Of a stretch of 64,000 bases of DNA, positions 1-10,786 are shown one piece after another; position 1 is the first letter of the stretch, and each line of letters starts with the position of its first letter. A program made the translations under genes and the position numbers. Origin of the DNA: Alitta virens (taxonomy: Eukaryota; Annelida; Polychaeta; Phyllodocida; Nereididae); the NCBI GenBank assembly GCA_932294295.1, contig OW028580.1, forward strand, positions 37,732,836 through 37,796,835. Reading direction: 5' to 3'. The notes beneath the pieces are model-generated. The model was given only the letters and a program-made list of their open reading frames with translations, searched no databases and had not been told where the DNA came from.

Positions 1-126
1 ACATGAGCCAATATAATTAAGTATGAGGCTTGGAGGTCAAGCACCCATCTACTGCATGAATGTCCTGAATTTAGTGCCAAGTGAATAATTCAATGTTCTA
101 CTGCTATACCTACTGGTACAAAACTG

Positions 127-176
127 TACTACTACTACTACCACTACTGCTATTGCTACTACTACCAATACTGCTG

Positions 177-209
<33 letters not shown>

Positions 210-408
210 TACTACTACTACTACTACTACTATTGCTACTATACTACTACTACCTCTACTACTACCACCACTACTGCTACTACTACTACTACCACTACTA
301 CTATTGCTACTATTACCAATACTGCTACTACTACTACTACTACCAATACTACTACTACTACTACTACTACTCGTACTAGATTACTACTACTACTACTATT
401 ACTACTGG
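127..408. repeat. (TAC)n trinucleotide array, imperfect
   Basis: An almost uninterrupted run of TAC/ACT triplets with scattered CCA, TGC and ATT variants. The 114-residue open frame across it is poly-Leu/Tyr/Thr and is the triplet read in different registers, not a protein. It stops about 18 bp before the inverted-repeat element at 426. Confidence 0.95.
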
Positions 409-425
409 TGCTCTTTTCAGTCTAA

Positions 426-730
426 AGGGGCGTTCACACTATCACGTATAAGACCTACCTATGAACACGTACGTCAATAATTGGCTATACGTGCTCACTC
501 ATGGCTCTGTTAATCACGTATAACTTCCGTCTACGATCGTACGTTGGGCTATCGTAGATCGATCGCCGGACGTCCGTAAAACACTCGCCGGACGTCCGTA
601 AAACGCTCGCCGAACGTCCATAAAACGCTTGCTAAACGTCCGTCGTCAGGCATCCATCAGGCATCCGTGAGGCACTCGTAGGCACTCGTGGTCATACGTA
701 GCTCCTATACCTGATAGTGTGAACGCGCCT
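426..730. mobile_element. Harbinger-type MITE with TAA target duplication
   Basis: The left end AGGGGCGTTCACACTATCAC and the inverted right end AGGCGCGTTCACACTATCAG pair over about 25 bp with few mismatches. TAA lies immediately outside both ends (423-425 and 731-733), which fits the 3-bp TWA duplication of PIF/Harbinger elements. The 305-bp interior has no coding capacity but holds tandem short units such as CGCCGGACGTCCGTAAAAC. A diverged relative lies at 24158-24911 and shares an interior CTATACGTGCTCACTCAT stretch. The superfamily assignment is inferred from the duplication length only. Confidence 0.75.
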
Positions 731-733
731 TAA

Positions 734-1240
734 GCCTATATTAATCCATACCATAAACACCAAGACTACACTACCTGTATACCTGTATGAATACCAAATT
801 AGAAGCCTCAAAGAAAATATTAAAGCTTTAGAAGTTATTTTATGCTTTAGTTGCATGCACGAAGTCATCAGCTTGTTGCAAAAGTTCTGTGACCTGCAGT
901 CATGTGTTCAAAGGGGATCAGCTTGCCTGGTGCCTACACACCATTGTCTTAAACTTTATCAGCACTGTGATTACATAATCAATATTCCCAGCGTTAAGGT
1001 AGAGGGTCTGTCACTGCGCTTTAATCTGCCCTAATTGCTTTTCCAATATTCATCAACTAGGGACTTAAGTGATCTGTATAGAATGGTGTTTCGTATTACA
1101 GAGGGACTTTGCTCTAAGACCACCTCACTACTAAGGATGGATTACAATAAAGATCTTTGAATTCTAGGTTCAGTTCAATTCCTTTTATTGTATTCTTTGT
1201 AATTTACAATTTTGGTTATATTTAAAGCACTCATCTCAGT
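734..1240. other. Unannotated interval
   Basis: I see no coding frame, tRNA-like segment or terminal repeat here. It is ordinary mixed-composition sequence between the MITE and the next minisatellite. Confidence 0.5.
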
Positions 1241-1380
1241 AAGTTAGCTAGTTAGTTCCTTACTTCCTTACTTAGTTACTTAGTTAGATACTTAGTTCCT
1301 TACTTAGTTACTTAGTTAGATACTTAGTTCCTTACTTAGTTACTTAGTTAGATACTTAGTTACTTACTTAGTCATTCAGT
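1241..1380. repeat. 32-bp minisatellite built on CTTAGTTA
   Basis: The unit CTTAGTTCCTTACTTAGTTA plus twelve more bases recurs at a 32-bp spacing about three times, flanked by decayed half-units. Each unit is itself made of 8-bp ACTTAGTT words, so this is a two-level repeat. Confidence 0.8.
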
Positions 1381-1720
1381 TATTTTATGTCACGATAACC
1401 AGCAATTAGGTCACTTACATCTGTGCAAGGTATGACGTATGAAATAGACAGGTACTAGATACTGTAAACCATGGAGTGTGCATTGGACAGAGCCCTGTGT
1501 TGGCCACTGGGGTTGGAGGTCTTCACCCACTGTTACCACCCTTGCCATGAGGGGACCCAGGACTTTCATGGCTTTTTTATTTACTATGGTTGGTAGTAAA
1601 TGTTAGATTCTATTATTAGTGAGGAAATTTTTGTCAAGAAGACGCAGAAAAAGACACAGATAAACATAACGGATATTATCATTGGATCGACCTCGGAATA
1701 ACATCGAACCAATGATAGAA

Positions 1721-1775
1721 TAGTAGTAGTAGTAGTAGTAATGATAATAGTAGTAGCAGAAGTGGTAGTAGTAGT
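1721..1775. repeat. Short (GTA)n array
   Basis: About eight clean GTA triplets followed by interrupted ones. The flanks (1381-1720 and 1776-2120) show nothing I recognise. Confidence 0.85.
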
Positions 1776-2120
1776 GCAGATAGAATTTCCTGAAAATTGA
1801 TTCAAAATCATCAATACTAAGTCCTAAAAATCCCTGCTATTCCTTGTCAAGTTGCACGACAGAGGCATCTAACAAGGAGCAACCTTTCACCTGTAATATT
1901 TCCTATTTATTCCGCGCTTGCAGCTCAAATTTGGAGCCAATCACTCTTACTAGTGGGACAACCTGGGTCCCAGCTGGTTCTGTTCAGAATTCAAATAACT
2001 GAGACTTAAGACACAAGTTTTAAGTGATGTGACAGGCGCTCAACTACTCGACATCTATCTTCCCTAACCACTTAAGAAAATGCTCTGAAAGGAATAGAGG
2101 AAGTAGAAGTAGCAAATAAC

Positions 2121-2293
2121 ACGTAGTAGTAGTAGTAGTAGTAGTGGTAGTAGTAGTAGTGGTAGTAGTAGTAGTAGCATAAGTAGTAGTAGCAGTAGCA
2201 GTAGTAGTAGCAGTAGCAGAAGTAGCAGTAGTAGCAGCAGTAGTATTAGTATTAGTATTAGTATTAGTATTAGTAGTAGTAGCAGTAGTTGTT

Positions 2294-2333
<40 letters not shown>

Positions 2334-2414
2334 CTGTAGTAGTAGTAGTAGTAGCAGTAGCGGAAGTAGCAGCAGTAGTAGTAGTAGTAGTAGTAGTAAT
2401 AGTAGTAGTAGTAT

Positions 2415-2447
<33 letters not shown>

Positions 2448-2531
2448 CAGAAGTAGCAGTAGTAGCAGCAGTAGTATTAGTATTAGTAGTAGCAGTTGTA
2501 GTCGTAGATGTAGTAGTATTTGTAGTAGTAC
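2121..2531. repeat. (AGT)n trinucleotide array, 410 bp
   Basis: A long AGT/GTA array with AGC and ATT interruptions. Interruption blocks such as GTATTAGTATTAGTATTAGT appear in more than one place (about 2240 and 2475), so blocks inside the array were duplicated. The 166-residue poly-Leu frame on the minus strand is a translation of the repeat. Confidence 0.95.
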
Positions 2532-3095
2532 CAACTGAATGAAATTAATTTTGTTAACAACCAAAGCATTGCCACCTTCAAAGTAATGTCACCAACATCA
2601 ATTGCTACAAATGTACTAAGCTTTGTTGCGCATTAAAGTCTGCAGACCAACTAACTGCTCTGATGTATTAAGGTGATTTGGCAACTTCTTAGTCTTCATT
2701 TCCCAATTGAGACATACACTCTGTAAGGATTACTTTGAAGCAGATAAAAAATTAGAAACTCTAGCTCTCTAATGCTTAGGGATAACCGAGGTATTTAACT
2801 ATAAAGAACTTCAAGAGGTGTTACCCTACAAATGGATTCACTAGGACATGCTGCATTTCCTTGTGGATGGTACTTGTTTGAATTAAAAGCAGACTCACAT
2901 TGAGACAACTATATTTGAGTCATTAGATTTAGAAATCCTTTGTAAAATTTGAAGAATGTTTGCAATACACTTGGAAATCACTAATTGCAGATTCATAATT
3001 ATGAAGCGCCCTTCAGGTCCCTTGTATAATGTAGAATCTCATTTATAAATGAAGATTGCCAAATTGAAATTGTTCTTCAGTTTATCAAAGATACG
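2532..3095. other. Unannotated interval
   Basis: No coding frame, repeat or RNA signature recognised. AT-rich sequence up to the SINE head at 3100. Confidence 0.5.
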
Positions 3096-3099
3096 GACA

Positions 3100-3345
3100 G
3101 CTAGGTAGTCTAGTGGTAAAATGCCCGCCTGCTCATCCGAAGGACCCAGGTTCTTCGGATACGATGTTAAATTGGTGGTCCCTTGTACTCAGTGTCTATG
3201 CTGAGGCAAGTAAAAGATCCCACCCACGGGGTAAATGTGTAACACGTGTGAACTCCTCGTCTCTCTCACCTCATCAATCAACCCTCGATAGTTGCCTTAG
3301 AGGACTGCACTTATCATATCTAATTATTTATCTATCTATCTACTC
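3100..3345 (+). mobile_element. tRNA-derived SINE (family A), internally deleted
   Basis: The head carries an A-box-like GGTAGTCTAGTGGTAAAATG and a B-box-like CCCAGGTTC, so it derives from a tRNA. The body has the family core words GTCTATGCTGAGGCAAGTAA and CACGGGGTAAATGTGTAACA, then the 3' part CTCTCTCACCTCATCAATCA, and it ends in a short (TATC)n tail. Compared with the fuller copy at 41930-42185, roughly 60 bp are missing between the B-box GTTC and TTCGGAT. The tRNA of origin cannot be decided. Confidence 0.8.
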
Positions 3346-3397
3346 CATCTGTGATTTAATTTTACTTAATTTCCTATAGTTTTGCTTCAAATGGTCA

Positions 3398-3471
3398 TCT
3401 CAGTGTCTATGCTGAGGCCATTAAAATACCCCACCCATGTGGTGAATGTGCAAAATGGTGTGGATTCCTAG
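3398..3471 (+). mobile_element. SINE family A core fragment
   Basis: A diverged piece of the same SINE core (GTGTCTATGCTGAGGCCATT, then CCCCACCCATGTGGTGAATG) only about 50 bp beyond the previous copy. It lacks a head and a tail. Confidence 0.65.
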
Positions 3472-3739
3472 TATAATGATTATATTGTTCATTAATATTT
3501 CTTAATGTAATTTTATTAATATTTCGTAATTTTAAGTTATATCATTTTCAATTACTATTTTATCAATGTTGTAAGCTTATCAATCGCCTTAATAGGCAAT
3601 GAATTAATTACCTGTGGTCACTAACCGCAAGCAAGATCTTAGGATCCAGCCAATCTGGATCAGTCTAGCTGTGAACATCAAACTGATCAGAAGTGTATAA
3701 TTGTATCTCTCAAGAATTAAGGATTTATCTTATATATAT

Positions 3740-4555
3740 ATAAATTTATTTCATACACTGCATTCAGGTATAGACACATATTACAAATTACTCAGATAAA
3801 TTCAAATAGTACAGAGAAAATATAAAAAGTGGCATTTATTTTTATCAAGTGGCGACAAATCTAATGGATTGTAAATCAAAATGTCTCTCACAGCCTGAAC
3901 TGTGCACTGTTCTTCAAGTGGTAAATAATAAGATTTTAACTCAGGCAAGCTACTAAAATCAGTCGAAAGTTTCTTGTAGACAGTCTCAATATAACTGATA
4001 TTGCCTGATATGATAGTCCTGTGGTCCTTTACTGCTCTTTCAGCAATAAACTTAACAATCTTGTTGTCACTGTTCAACATCGCATAAAGTAATTTCAAGA
4101 AGCTGTGACAAATTTGATCATGTGGAGATGTTACCTGCTAACTGTGACAGATATCTGCAATGAGTTGTGTTGGGCAAGTTCAACAAGCTCCTAACACATC
4201 GATTCCACATTGTTGAGTAATATTTCACAGTGCTTTGTGAAAACTGCCAAGTCTGACACCCATAGTAGTGGCAACACTTGCTAGCAAAAACTTTCATCAG
4301 GATATCACCTGATAGACAATTCAACGTCTTTGGTGTCACTCAAATTCCAAGTCAAGGTATTACCTAGGTGCTTTATATTGTCACACCACTCAAGTGCAGT
4401 TCCGTTCAGGGTCAAACATGGTGACACCTTTTTCTGCCTTGAAAACAACACACATTTTGTCTTGACAGGATTGTAAGTCATCCCATATTCTGGAGTATTT
4501 ATTTTATCTAGTGGCACCATGACGCGAATCATCTCACCTGAAATTACGACTGTCT
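3740..4555 (-). pseudogene. LINE reverse transcriptase, 3' end, frameshifted
   Basis: Read on the minus strand, this is the end of a non-LTR retrotransposon ORF2. The first piece (4532-4305) contains YNPVKTKCVLFSRQKK and LEWCDNIKHLGNTLT, the stretch after the RT palm in jockey/CR1-like elements. A frameshift near 4310 leads to a second frame (to 4118) with CQTWQFSQ and MWNRCVRSLLNLPNTTHC. A second shift leads to a third frame (about 4125-3802) with HDQICHSFLKLLYAMLNS, ending FLCTI. The remaining 60 bp are AT-rich 3' UTR. The element is cut off on its 5' side near the SINE at 4578. At least two frameshifts make it dead. The 5854-6126 and 15478-15819 remnants are the same kind of C-terminal region. 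The clade is uncertain. Confidence 0.8.
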
Positions 4556-4577
4556 ATGGTAGCTGGTCATATTGAGT

Positions 4578-4832
4578 TATTAATAGATAGATGGGAAGTG
4601 CAGCCCTCTAAGGCAAGTTCTTGCCACTATCAAGGGTTGATTGATGAGGTGAGAGAGAGGAGGAGCTCACCCGTGTTAAACATTTAGCCCATGGGTGGGA
4701 TCTTTTACTTGCCTCAGCATAGACACTGAGTACAAGGGACTGCCAATTTAACGTCTCATCCGAACGAAATCCAGCTGCTGGGATGACGCTCATGAAGGGT
4801 GCCCGGGCCTTGGATTGAACCCAGGTCCTTCA
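4578..4832 (-). mobile_element. SINE family A, 5'-truncated copy
   Basis: On the minus strand it runs from a B-box-like CCTGGGTTCAATCC through the core (GTCTATGCTGAGGCAAGTAA) and the 3' part with CTCTCTCTCACCTCATCAAT to a short TATC tail. The A-box part of the head is missing. It lies next to the truncated end of the LINE at 3740-4555. Confidence 0.8.
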
Positions 4833-4849
4833 CTGAGACAACATTATTT

Positions 4850-5640
4850 AACAGACATCACAGCTATAAAGAAATAAATGTTATAAAAAATGTTATTGAT
4901 AATCCAACCACTGAGGTACACTGTCATGTGTAGTATGGAATAACCCCTCCCCTTTCCCAATTTCATCAAACAAGCATTAAGAGGGGTAAGTACTTGCCCT
5001 AGTGGGCTGCCTTGTCCCAAACCTATAGTCTAATCTCAGGTCATAGAGAAAACATTTCTAACCATTCTGGCCATTTTAACTCTATCAATAGACTTCCATG
5101 GCAGACTAATTCTTAAATTCACTGCTAGTTTTCGTGTCTTTATCAGCAAAATGTAAAAGATATCTTTCATTACTGATTTAGCATGAGCAGGGAATTAAAA
5201 CCTACAAAACTTCGATTCGATTTTCTGGATTCTTGGAAAAAGGAAAAAAAAAAATTGAGCAAATAAAGCAATACAAATGAAGCTTTAAAAAGAACAGATA
5301 ATGGCTCAAACTTTACATTAGTAACAAAATCCGATTCCTCATTAAAATCCGAAATTGTCTTGTAATGTGTTGCCTAGGAACGTGGGATTACCCAGCGTGT
5401 GGTAACAAGCTCTGTTAAAAATCTAGCGACATCTCAAATTGAAAAGTTTCCTCTCTCTTCTTGTGTTTTGAAAGGTTTTTCATCTCACACTTCTTGTGTT
5501 TTCTTGGCTTCAGATAAAAGTGTCATTAGATAAAAATACTAGTTCAATTATACAGCAATCTCTGCGATGGATTTTAGCTTGGAAATGATGTAGCATGTGA
5601 TAAATAAAATTGATATTTTCCAACTGGAATGTATAAAGTA
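4850..5640. other. Unannotated interval
   Basis: No gene, RNA or terminal repeat recognised. Only a short poly-A run near 5240 and a TATAAA-poor mixed sequence. Confidence 0.45.
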
Positions 5641-5644
5641 AACT

Positions 5645-5765
5645 CGCCTGGTCTTTTCCAGGTAGCATTCCAAATTGAAAGGTGGTCTTCATAGCAAAGT
5701 AGTCTTAAGTGTGAGGTGAATTTCTTATAAAATATATGGTTTTTACTGCTGAGGTGGTCTTAATT
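5645..5765. repeat. Mixed transposon scraps
   Basis: TTCCAGGTAGCATTCCAAAT at about 5655 resembles the terminus of the palindromic MITE found at 8656. It is followed by GGTGGTCTTC and GAGGTGGTCTTAATTATC, words of the AAGACCACCTCA repeat family. Neither element can be bounded here. Confidence 0.4.
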
Positions 5766-5774
5766 ATCATTATT

Positions 5775-6126
5775 ATTATGTTTATTCGTACCTACATAGT
5801 ACAAAATTTAATCGAACAGTTTATGGAAGCATCAATATAAATAAAATAAAAAATCAAGTTGTACATAAAAAATTTTGAAATTGTAAATCATCTTGTCTGT
5901 CCATAATTGAAAACAACTGTCCTTGTGAGACAAGAACTAATAAGTCTCTAATAGCTGCTCCTGTGACAGTATCTTCTTGTGTGTAGCAATTGGCTTCACA
6001 GTCTCTGTTCACTATATGAGATTCCGCTACATCCAAATTCACCAGATAAGCAGTGTAGAGACCACATAAGTTACTAGCATAGTGAAGGTTACGAGTGAAC
6101 ACAGAGTTGCTATGGCTGAGGGCCAC
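5775..6126 (-). pseudogene. LINE 3' tail (ORF2 C-terminus plus 3' UTR)
   Basis: The minus strand encodes 90 residues with FTRNLHYASNLCGLYTAYLV, NLDVAESHIVNRDCEANCYT and a final NFLCTT. It aligns by eye with the C-terminal piece of the 3.8-kb LINE, which ends FLCTI. The 3' UTR reaches plus-strand TTTATTCGTAC at 5781-5791, a word shared at the same place by the LINE at 15303-15819, and ends in an ATT microsatellite. This is a 5'-truncated insertion. Its length is far below a full LINE. Confidence 0.7.
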
Positions 6127-6129
6127 CTT

Positions 6130-6840
6130 AAATATATATCTGACAACTGGGAATTCATGTTGCAGTACACTATTTGCAAATTTGATGAACTGTTTAATGC
6201 AATAATATTGTATTTACTACATCGTACTATGTTTAAATTCAGATGAATAATTGATTTTACATTTTTATGTATGGTTATTGCAATGCCTAATAATATATTT
6301 CTGCATGGTCTTACTGGTGAGGTTGTCCTATATTTGGGTGTTTATTTCTATTTCTGTGAAATGTTTTACCTATTTCACATGCATCATCGATTCAATATAT
6401 GGATTGTCGTGATCAAATTAAAGAATGGCAATGGCTAAAAATATATCCCTGACATTACGTGTCTATCTATATTTTATGCTGGAAATGTATTTATAGCTTC
6501 TGTGGGGCTATTTTTAGACCAATGCAGCAGCCATAAAAGCTTAGTTTGCAACATTCTTATATATGAACACAATAAGATTAAAAGTAAAGCGATTCGCAAT
6601 CAATGTGTCATAAAGTGTCACAAATCTCCCAGGAACTGATGCCAACTGCAAAAATACCACCTGCGCTGCCAAGACGGCCAAAACAATGCTCAGAACAGGT
6701 GAGACCAAATTCGCTAACTGCAAGGCCTTATTTTGTGTGCGTGTGTCTCTGGTTCCATGCATCAAAGCAAAGGCCACGATCAAAGGAAGATAGGGTAACT
6801 TCCCATTTATGATAAAAAGATGATTTAACGTTTGAAATAT
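6130..6840. other. Unannotated interval
   Basis: Contains TGCATGGTCTTACTGGTGAG near 6301, a scrap of the AAGACCACCTCA family. The two opposing frames of 69-80 residues at 6541-6812 match no protein family I know. Confidence 0.4.
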
Positions 6841-7182
6841 ATGTTGGCCCTATTTATGTCACTCTCAAGTCGATCTGATGTCCATCCATGTCAATTCAGT
6901 GTCAATCCAATGTCAATCTAATGTCGATCAATTGTTGATTCAATGTTGATCCATTGTCAATTTGATGTCAATTCAATGTCAATTTGATGTCGATCTGATG
7001 TTGTTCAAATGTTGTTCCAATGTCAGTCTGAGGTCGATCCAATGTCAATCTGATGTTGATCCAACGTCGACCCAACGTCGATCCAATGTCGATCTGATGT
7101 CAATCTAACGTCAATCTGATGTCAATCCAATGTCAACCAATGTCAATCTGATGGAGTGATGTTGGCCCAACATCAACCTATG
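6841..7182. repeat. Degenerate 12-13-bp minisatellite (ATGTCAATCCA)
   Basis: About 25 units of the form RATSTCRATCYA follow each other, switching between TCAATC, TCGATC and TTGATC. The array is bracketed by ATGTTGGCCC at 6841 and again near 7160. The word GATGTCGATCTGATGT recalls the interior of the palindromic MITE (GCGATGTCGGCGATGTCAA), so the array may have grown from such an element. Confidence 0.85.
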
Positions 7183-7539
7183 TGACATGCTACAGTCAAA
7201 CAAAAAATTATTAGCAGGACACTTTTATAATATGATGCAAATTTATATGGCAATATTTCAATGTATTCATCATTGCAGTTCTTATGAGTTATATGTTTTC
7301 TAAAAGTCCAAAGTGTCAGAATTATTGTTGTGACTGTATATTGGCTGTATATCATATGGATCTCTGCCTGCCTCAGCATGGGAACCTGTTTCCAAGGGAA
7401 GGACTGGCATAATACAAATGATACAATTAATACTTGCATGTGTATCATGGAAAAGATATCCAAAGAGTCAAAGAGTAGCTCAAGAAGAATACCCAGGCCT
7501 GTAATCGAATCCAAGACTTCCAAAGAATACATTCAACAA

Positions 7540-7720
7540 TTAATACTATGTTTAAATTACAAAAGAAAGCTGTCCGTATAATAGCAAACGAACAATATAA
7601 TTCACACACAAAACTTATTTTCAAAAGTTTGAATTTATTGAAAATATTGGATATATGTGCACTGCAGGAGCTAAAATTTTGCTATAAATTTGAAAAAAGA
7701 CTGTTACCATAATTATAATG
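7540..7720 (+). pseudogene. LINE reverse transcriptase C-terminal fragment
   Basis: Starting at 7557 the plus strand reads LQKKAVRIIANEQYNSHTK, then LIFKSLNLLKILDICALQEL and KFCYKFEKRLLP before a stop. This matches the conserved tract after the RT domain of CR1/jockey-like LINEs (a basic LQKKA-R-I segment, a K-LNLLK-DI segment and a K-x3-LP segment). The frame is only about 50 codons and follows a different frame (7330-7581), so the copy is broken. Sequence to about 8110 could be its 3' UTR. Confidence 0.7.
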
Positions 7721-7959
7721 TCAGAAATAGCAGCAGATCAGTTTGCTAAATATAGACATGCAATAACCAAGACTTATTATGTGTGTCAAAATAAAAATAT
7801 TCCAAATTGAAATTTTGTTTCACCAAAAAAATTCTTATAACATTTCAAATGTAACCTACTCCTTACCAAAACAATTCATCTTCAATTAATGACAACACGA
7901 TATCTTTCAGTCATCATTTAAGGCTTCTTTTATATTTTTAAACTTTAAGTTGAACCACC

Positions 7960-8110
7960 AACAATATTGATGAAAAATGTCATCAGGGGGCTCCCCCTCG
8001 ACAGCGGCTTCTAATTAGTCTTAGAGGAACCCTCCTTAAGACTTATGTCTTCATGCTTAAACTTTTTAGCAACTATTGCAATAAACCTAGTGACTCAACC
8101 AGCTTTGAAA
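7960..8110 (+). mobile_element. Possible LINE 3' UTR
   Basis: CCTCGACAGCGGCTTCTAAT followed by CTTAGAGGAACCCTCCTTAA resembles the segment CCTCGGCAGATGAC...CTTAGAGGAGTCACCCTGCT at 21215-21260. A word shared by two distant places, one of them downstream of an RT fragment, suggests a common LINE 3' end. Confidence 0.35.
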
Positions 8111-8655
8111 GTGCTTTTCTTAAGCAACAACACGTTGGCTGGGTGTGACACATCAGTATAGGAATATGCCTTGTCAGGTATATCAAATTTATGAAGTTAT
8201 TAAGCTCAATATTTAGCCTGTTGTTCACATTTTTACTTCATGATTTTGTTACCATTTGTCATAGAATCAAATGTGCGAAATCCACTCCTCTTTCTGCATA
8301 TTACATCAATTTAAATTTTTACTAAGATTCAAAGTATAATTATATGTCTACCTGTTTTTAGGTGGTATTTTTCATATTATTAAATGGCAGGGAGCAGCGC
8401 AAAATGGACAGAAAGGTTACCATAGAATTATCTCTCGAATTTTCTAGTCTGGCAAAGGTCTTGTCATTTTTCGTGCTATTTTGCAACTGGCTGGTGAATA
8501 TTAATTTTGGACAGTATTCACGCTTCAGTGCCTTTCACATAATTGTAAATGAGTAATTAGGTTTTTTTATGACTGATGACTAAGTCATTTAGTGATAACA
8601 ATAAAAATGGTTAAGAAGCAGAAGTTGAAATTTCCGGTTCAGTTCGTCAAAACAA
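8111..8655. other. Unannotated interval
   Basis: No supported feature. A 64-residue frame at 8362-8556 has no recognisable domain. Confidence 0.45.
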
Positions 8656-8774
8656 CCCAGATAGCATTCCAAGTCGTATCAAAATCGGCGCGATGTCGGC
8701 GATGTCAAGACGATGCTGTACCAACGGTGGCTTATGTAGAAACGACGCAGGTCCGATTTGGAATGCTATCTGGG
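8656..8774. mobile_element. Palindromic MITE, copy 1 (119 bp)
   Basis: The ends CCCAGATAGCATTCCAAGTC and its inverted partner (CGATTTGGAATGCTATCTGGG less one base per 20) form terminal repeats of about 20 bp. The interior contains GGCGCGATGTCGGCGATGTC. Copies 2 (45668-45763) and 3 (47232-47329) share both ends and the same interior word. No clear target duplication is visible, so the superfamily is unknown. Confidence 0.75.
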
Positions 8775-8970
8775 AATGACTGTGTTGATTGTGCTCAAAT
8801 AAGAGCATGTCGTTATTCTAGTGTGTGCACTCATTATTTCTTGTATAAATTAGATTCATGTGTGGACGCAAATGAGGATCTTTGTTGCTTAGCTACAATT
8901 TTTCTAGCTGATGCTATATTCTCCATTGTAATTTCTGCTGCTTCTCTGTGACCATAACAAATGGCTATAA

Positions 8971-9292
8971 TGATAAGATAAGATAAGATAAGATAAGATA
9001 AGATAAGATAAGATAAGATAAGATAAGATAAGATAAGATAAGATAAGATAAGATAAGATGAGATAATTTAAGATCAGATGAGATAAGATAAGAGAAGATA
9101 AGATAAGATGAGAGAAGAGAAGAGAAGAGAGATAAGATAAGATAAGATGAGATAATTAAGATGAGATGAGATAAGATGAGATGAGATGAGATAATTTAAG
9201 ATGAGATAAGGTAAGATGAGATGAGAAAAGATAAGATGAGATAATTTAGGATGAGATGAGATAAGATAAGATAATTTAAGATGAGATAACAA
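8971..9292. repeat. (GATAA)n pentamer array
   Basis: The first 90 bp are perfect AGATA pentamers. Beyond that the array decays into GATGAG and GATAATTTAA variants that recur as 30-40-bp blocks. It abuts CAATTTATTTAAAGTCGAAT at 9291, which may be the 3' end of a minus-strand retroelement carrying a TTATC tail. Confidence 0.95.
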
Positions 9293-10786
9293 TTTATTTA
9301 AAGTCGAATAAATTTACAAAACACAGACAACACAAGCACAACATGACAAATGAGAGATGGTATATGCAGTGAGAGATGACGTTAAAACATGGAGTGAAAT
9401 CATAAAAGAGTATAAATAAATAAAACGGGTAATGAAACCATATTCTAGAAATGGAACAATTTAAGCAATATATAAGATATTATGTAACACTTACAATAAC
9501 CAGAGAACCGAATGGACATTTATTAAAGATCCCTACAATATGTGCACACAGCCTCATGTGAGAGTGATTATGACTTTGAGTGGCCCTTGTACTGTGAATA
9601 AACTATGGACTGCACAAAACATTTAGACTGGCTCCTGTCACTAGTATGCACAAGTTGTTTATTTCTGTTTTAAATTTAGCCCCCCAGGGTTAATGTGAAA
9701 AACCAATACCACAAAGTGATAACACATGGACGCTATTATGTTATTATTGTATGTTAAAAAGCCATTGTGTGTGATAAACAAATTAGATGAATGTTATGAG
9801 TCATAATACCATGCTATTGTCATGTGATATTTTGAAGTGCAGATATATTTTGATATTTCAGCTGAATTTCACATTACATGATTCTAAAATTTAATAGAGT
9901 GTATGTTATTGCTGTAATTATAAATTGCGGCATATTGATTAACATAATTGTATTACATAATATATTATATTAATGGCTTGCAAGTTTCCATAAATAACTG
10001 TTTTAAGATAATTGCATTAAAGTGGAAATACATCGAAAATTGAAATTAATGAACCGCATTATTGTTTTAGATATTCATAGGAAATGCAAAATTGTAATTA
10101 ATATCAATAATTTATATAGCACAAATTTAAATAAATTACTCACCGTTCTAGTAATTGACAAGCCAAATATAAATCTATGTCTCACTCTTGGGTTTAATTT
10201 AAGAATTTATTTTCAAATTCTTTATTATGGACATTTTGTAAGAATTATAAGGCCCCCTATTGTTGAATTAATATGATATATGTTGAAGCATTTTATTCTA
10301 GAATAAATATGACAAAGAACATAATTTTGATGAACGAAGCCTCCCTCTCATTTTGCATTGTTCTTGAACAATACATCCAAAAAGGAATGTTTGTTTTCCT
10401 CTTCCTCAAAAATATGAAACGAAGGTTACTATGACACCTTAATGATATTGGCTTCATATTAAAAGCTGAAATTTCAAGAAACATGTCATAATGTCAACAA
10501 AAAGCAAAATAATGAATTTTTTCTATTTTTCTCGTGTTTTGAAAATCCTTGAGTATGTACAATATATTATCCAACATATTGTTTATTTCCTTTTCTTGGT
10601 TGTTTTAATGACAGTATTACTATTATAACATTAGTGAATGGTGACGAATCCAATATTGAGTTTTGTTGGAGGAAAATTAATTTGGCCTCAGATTTGCCTC
10701 GACCCATATAATTTTTCTGAATCCCACAAACTCTATGTTGGATGACACAACAATTGTCAACATCCACCATTGCTTATATTTTTCAC
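9293..10786. other. Unannotated AT-rich interval
   Basis: About 1.5 kb without a supported gene. The open frames at 10022-10276, 10293-10484 and 10567-10770 are short, AT-driven and lack known motifs. The first 200 bp are A-rich and could be retroelement 3' UTR. Confidence 0.45.
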
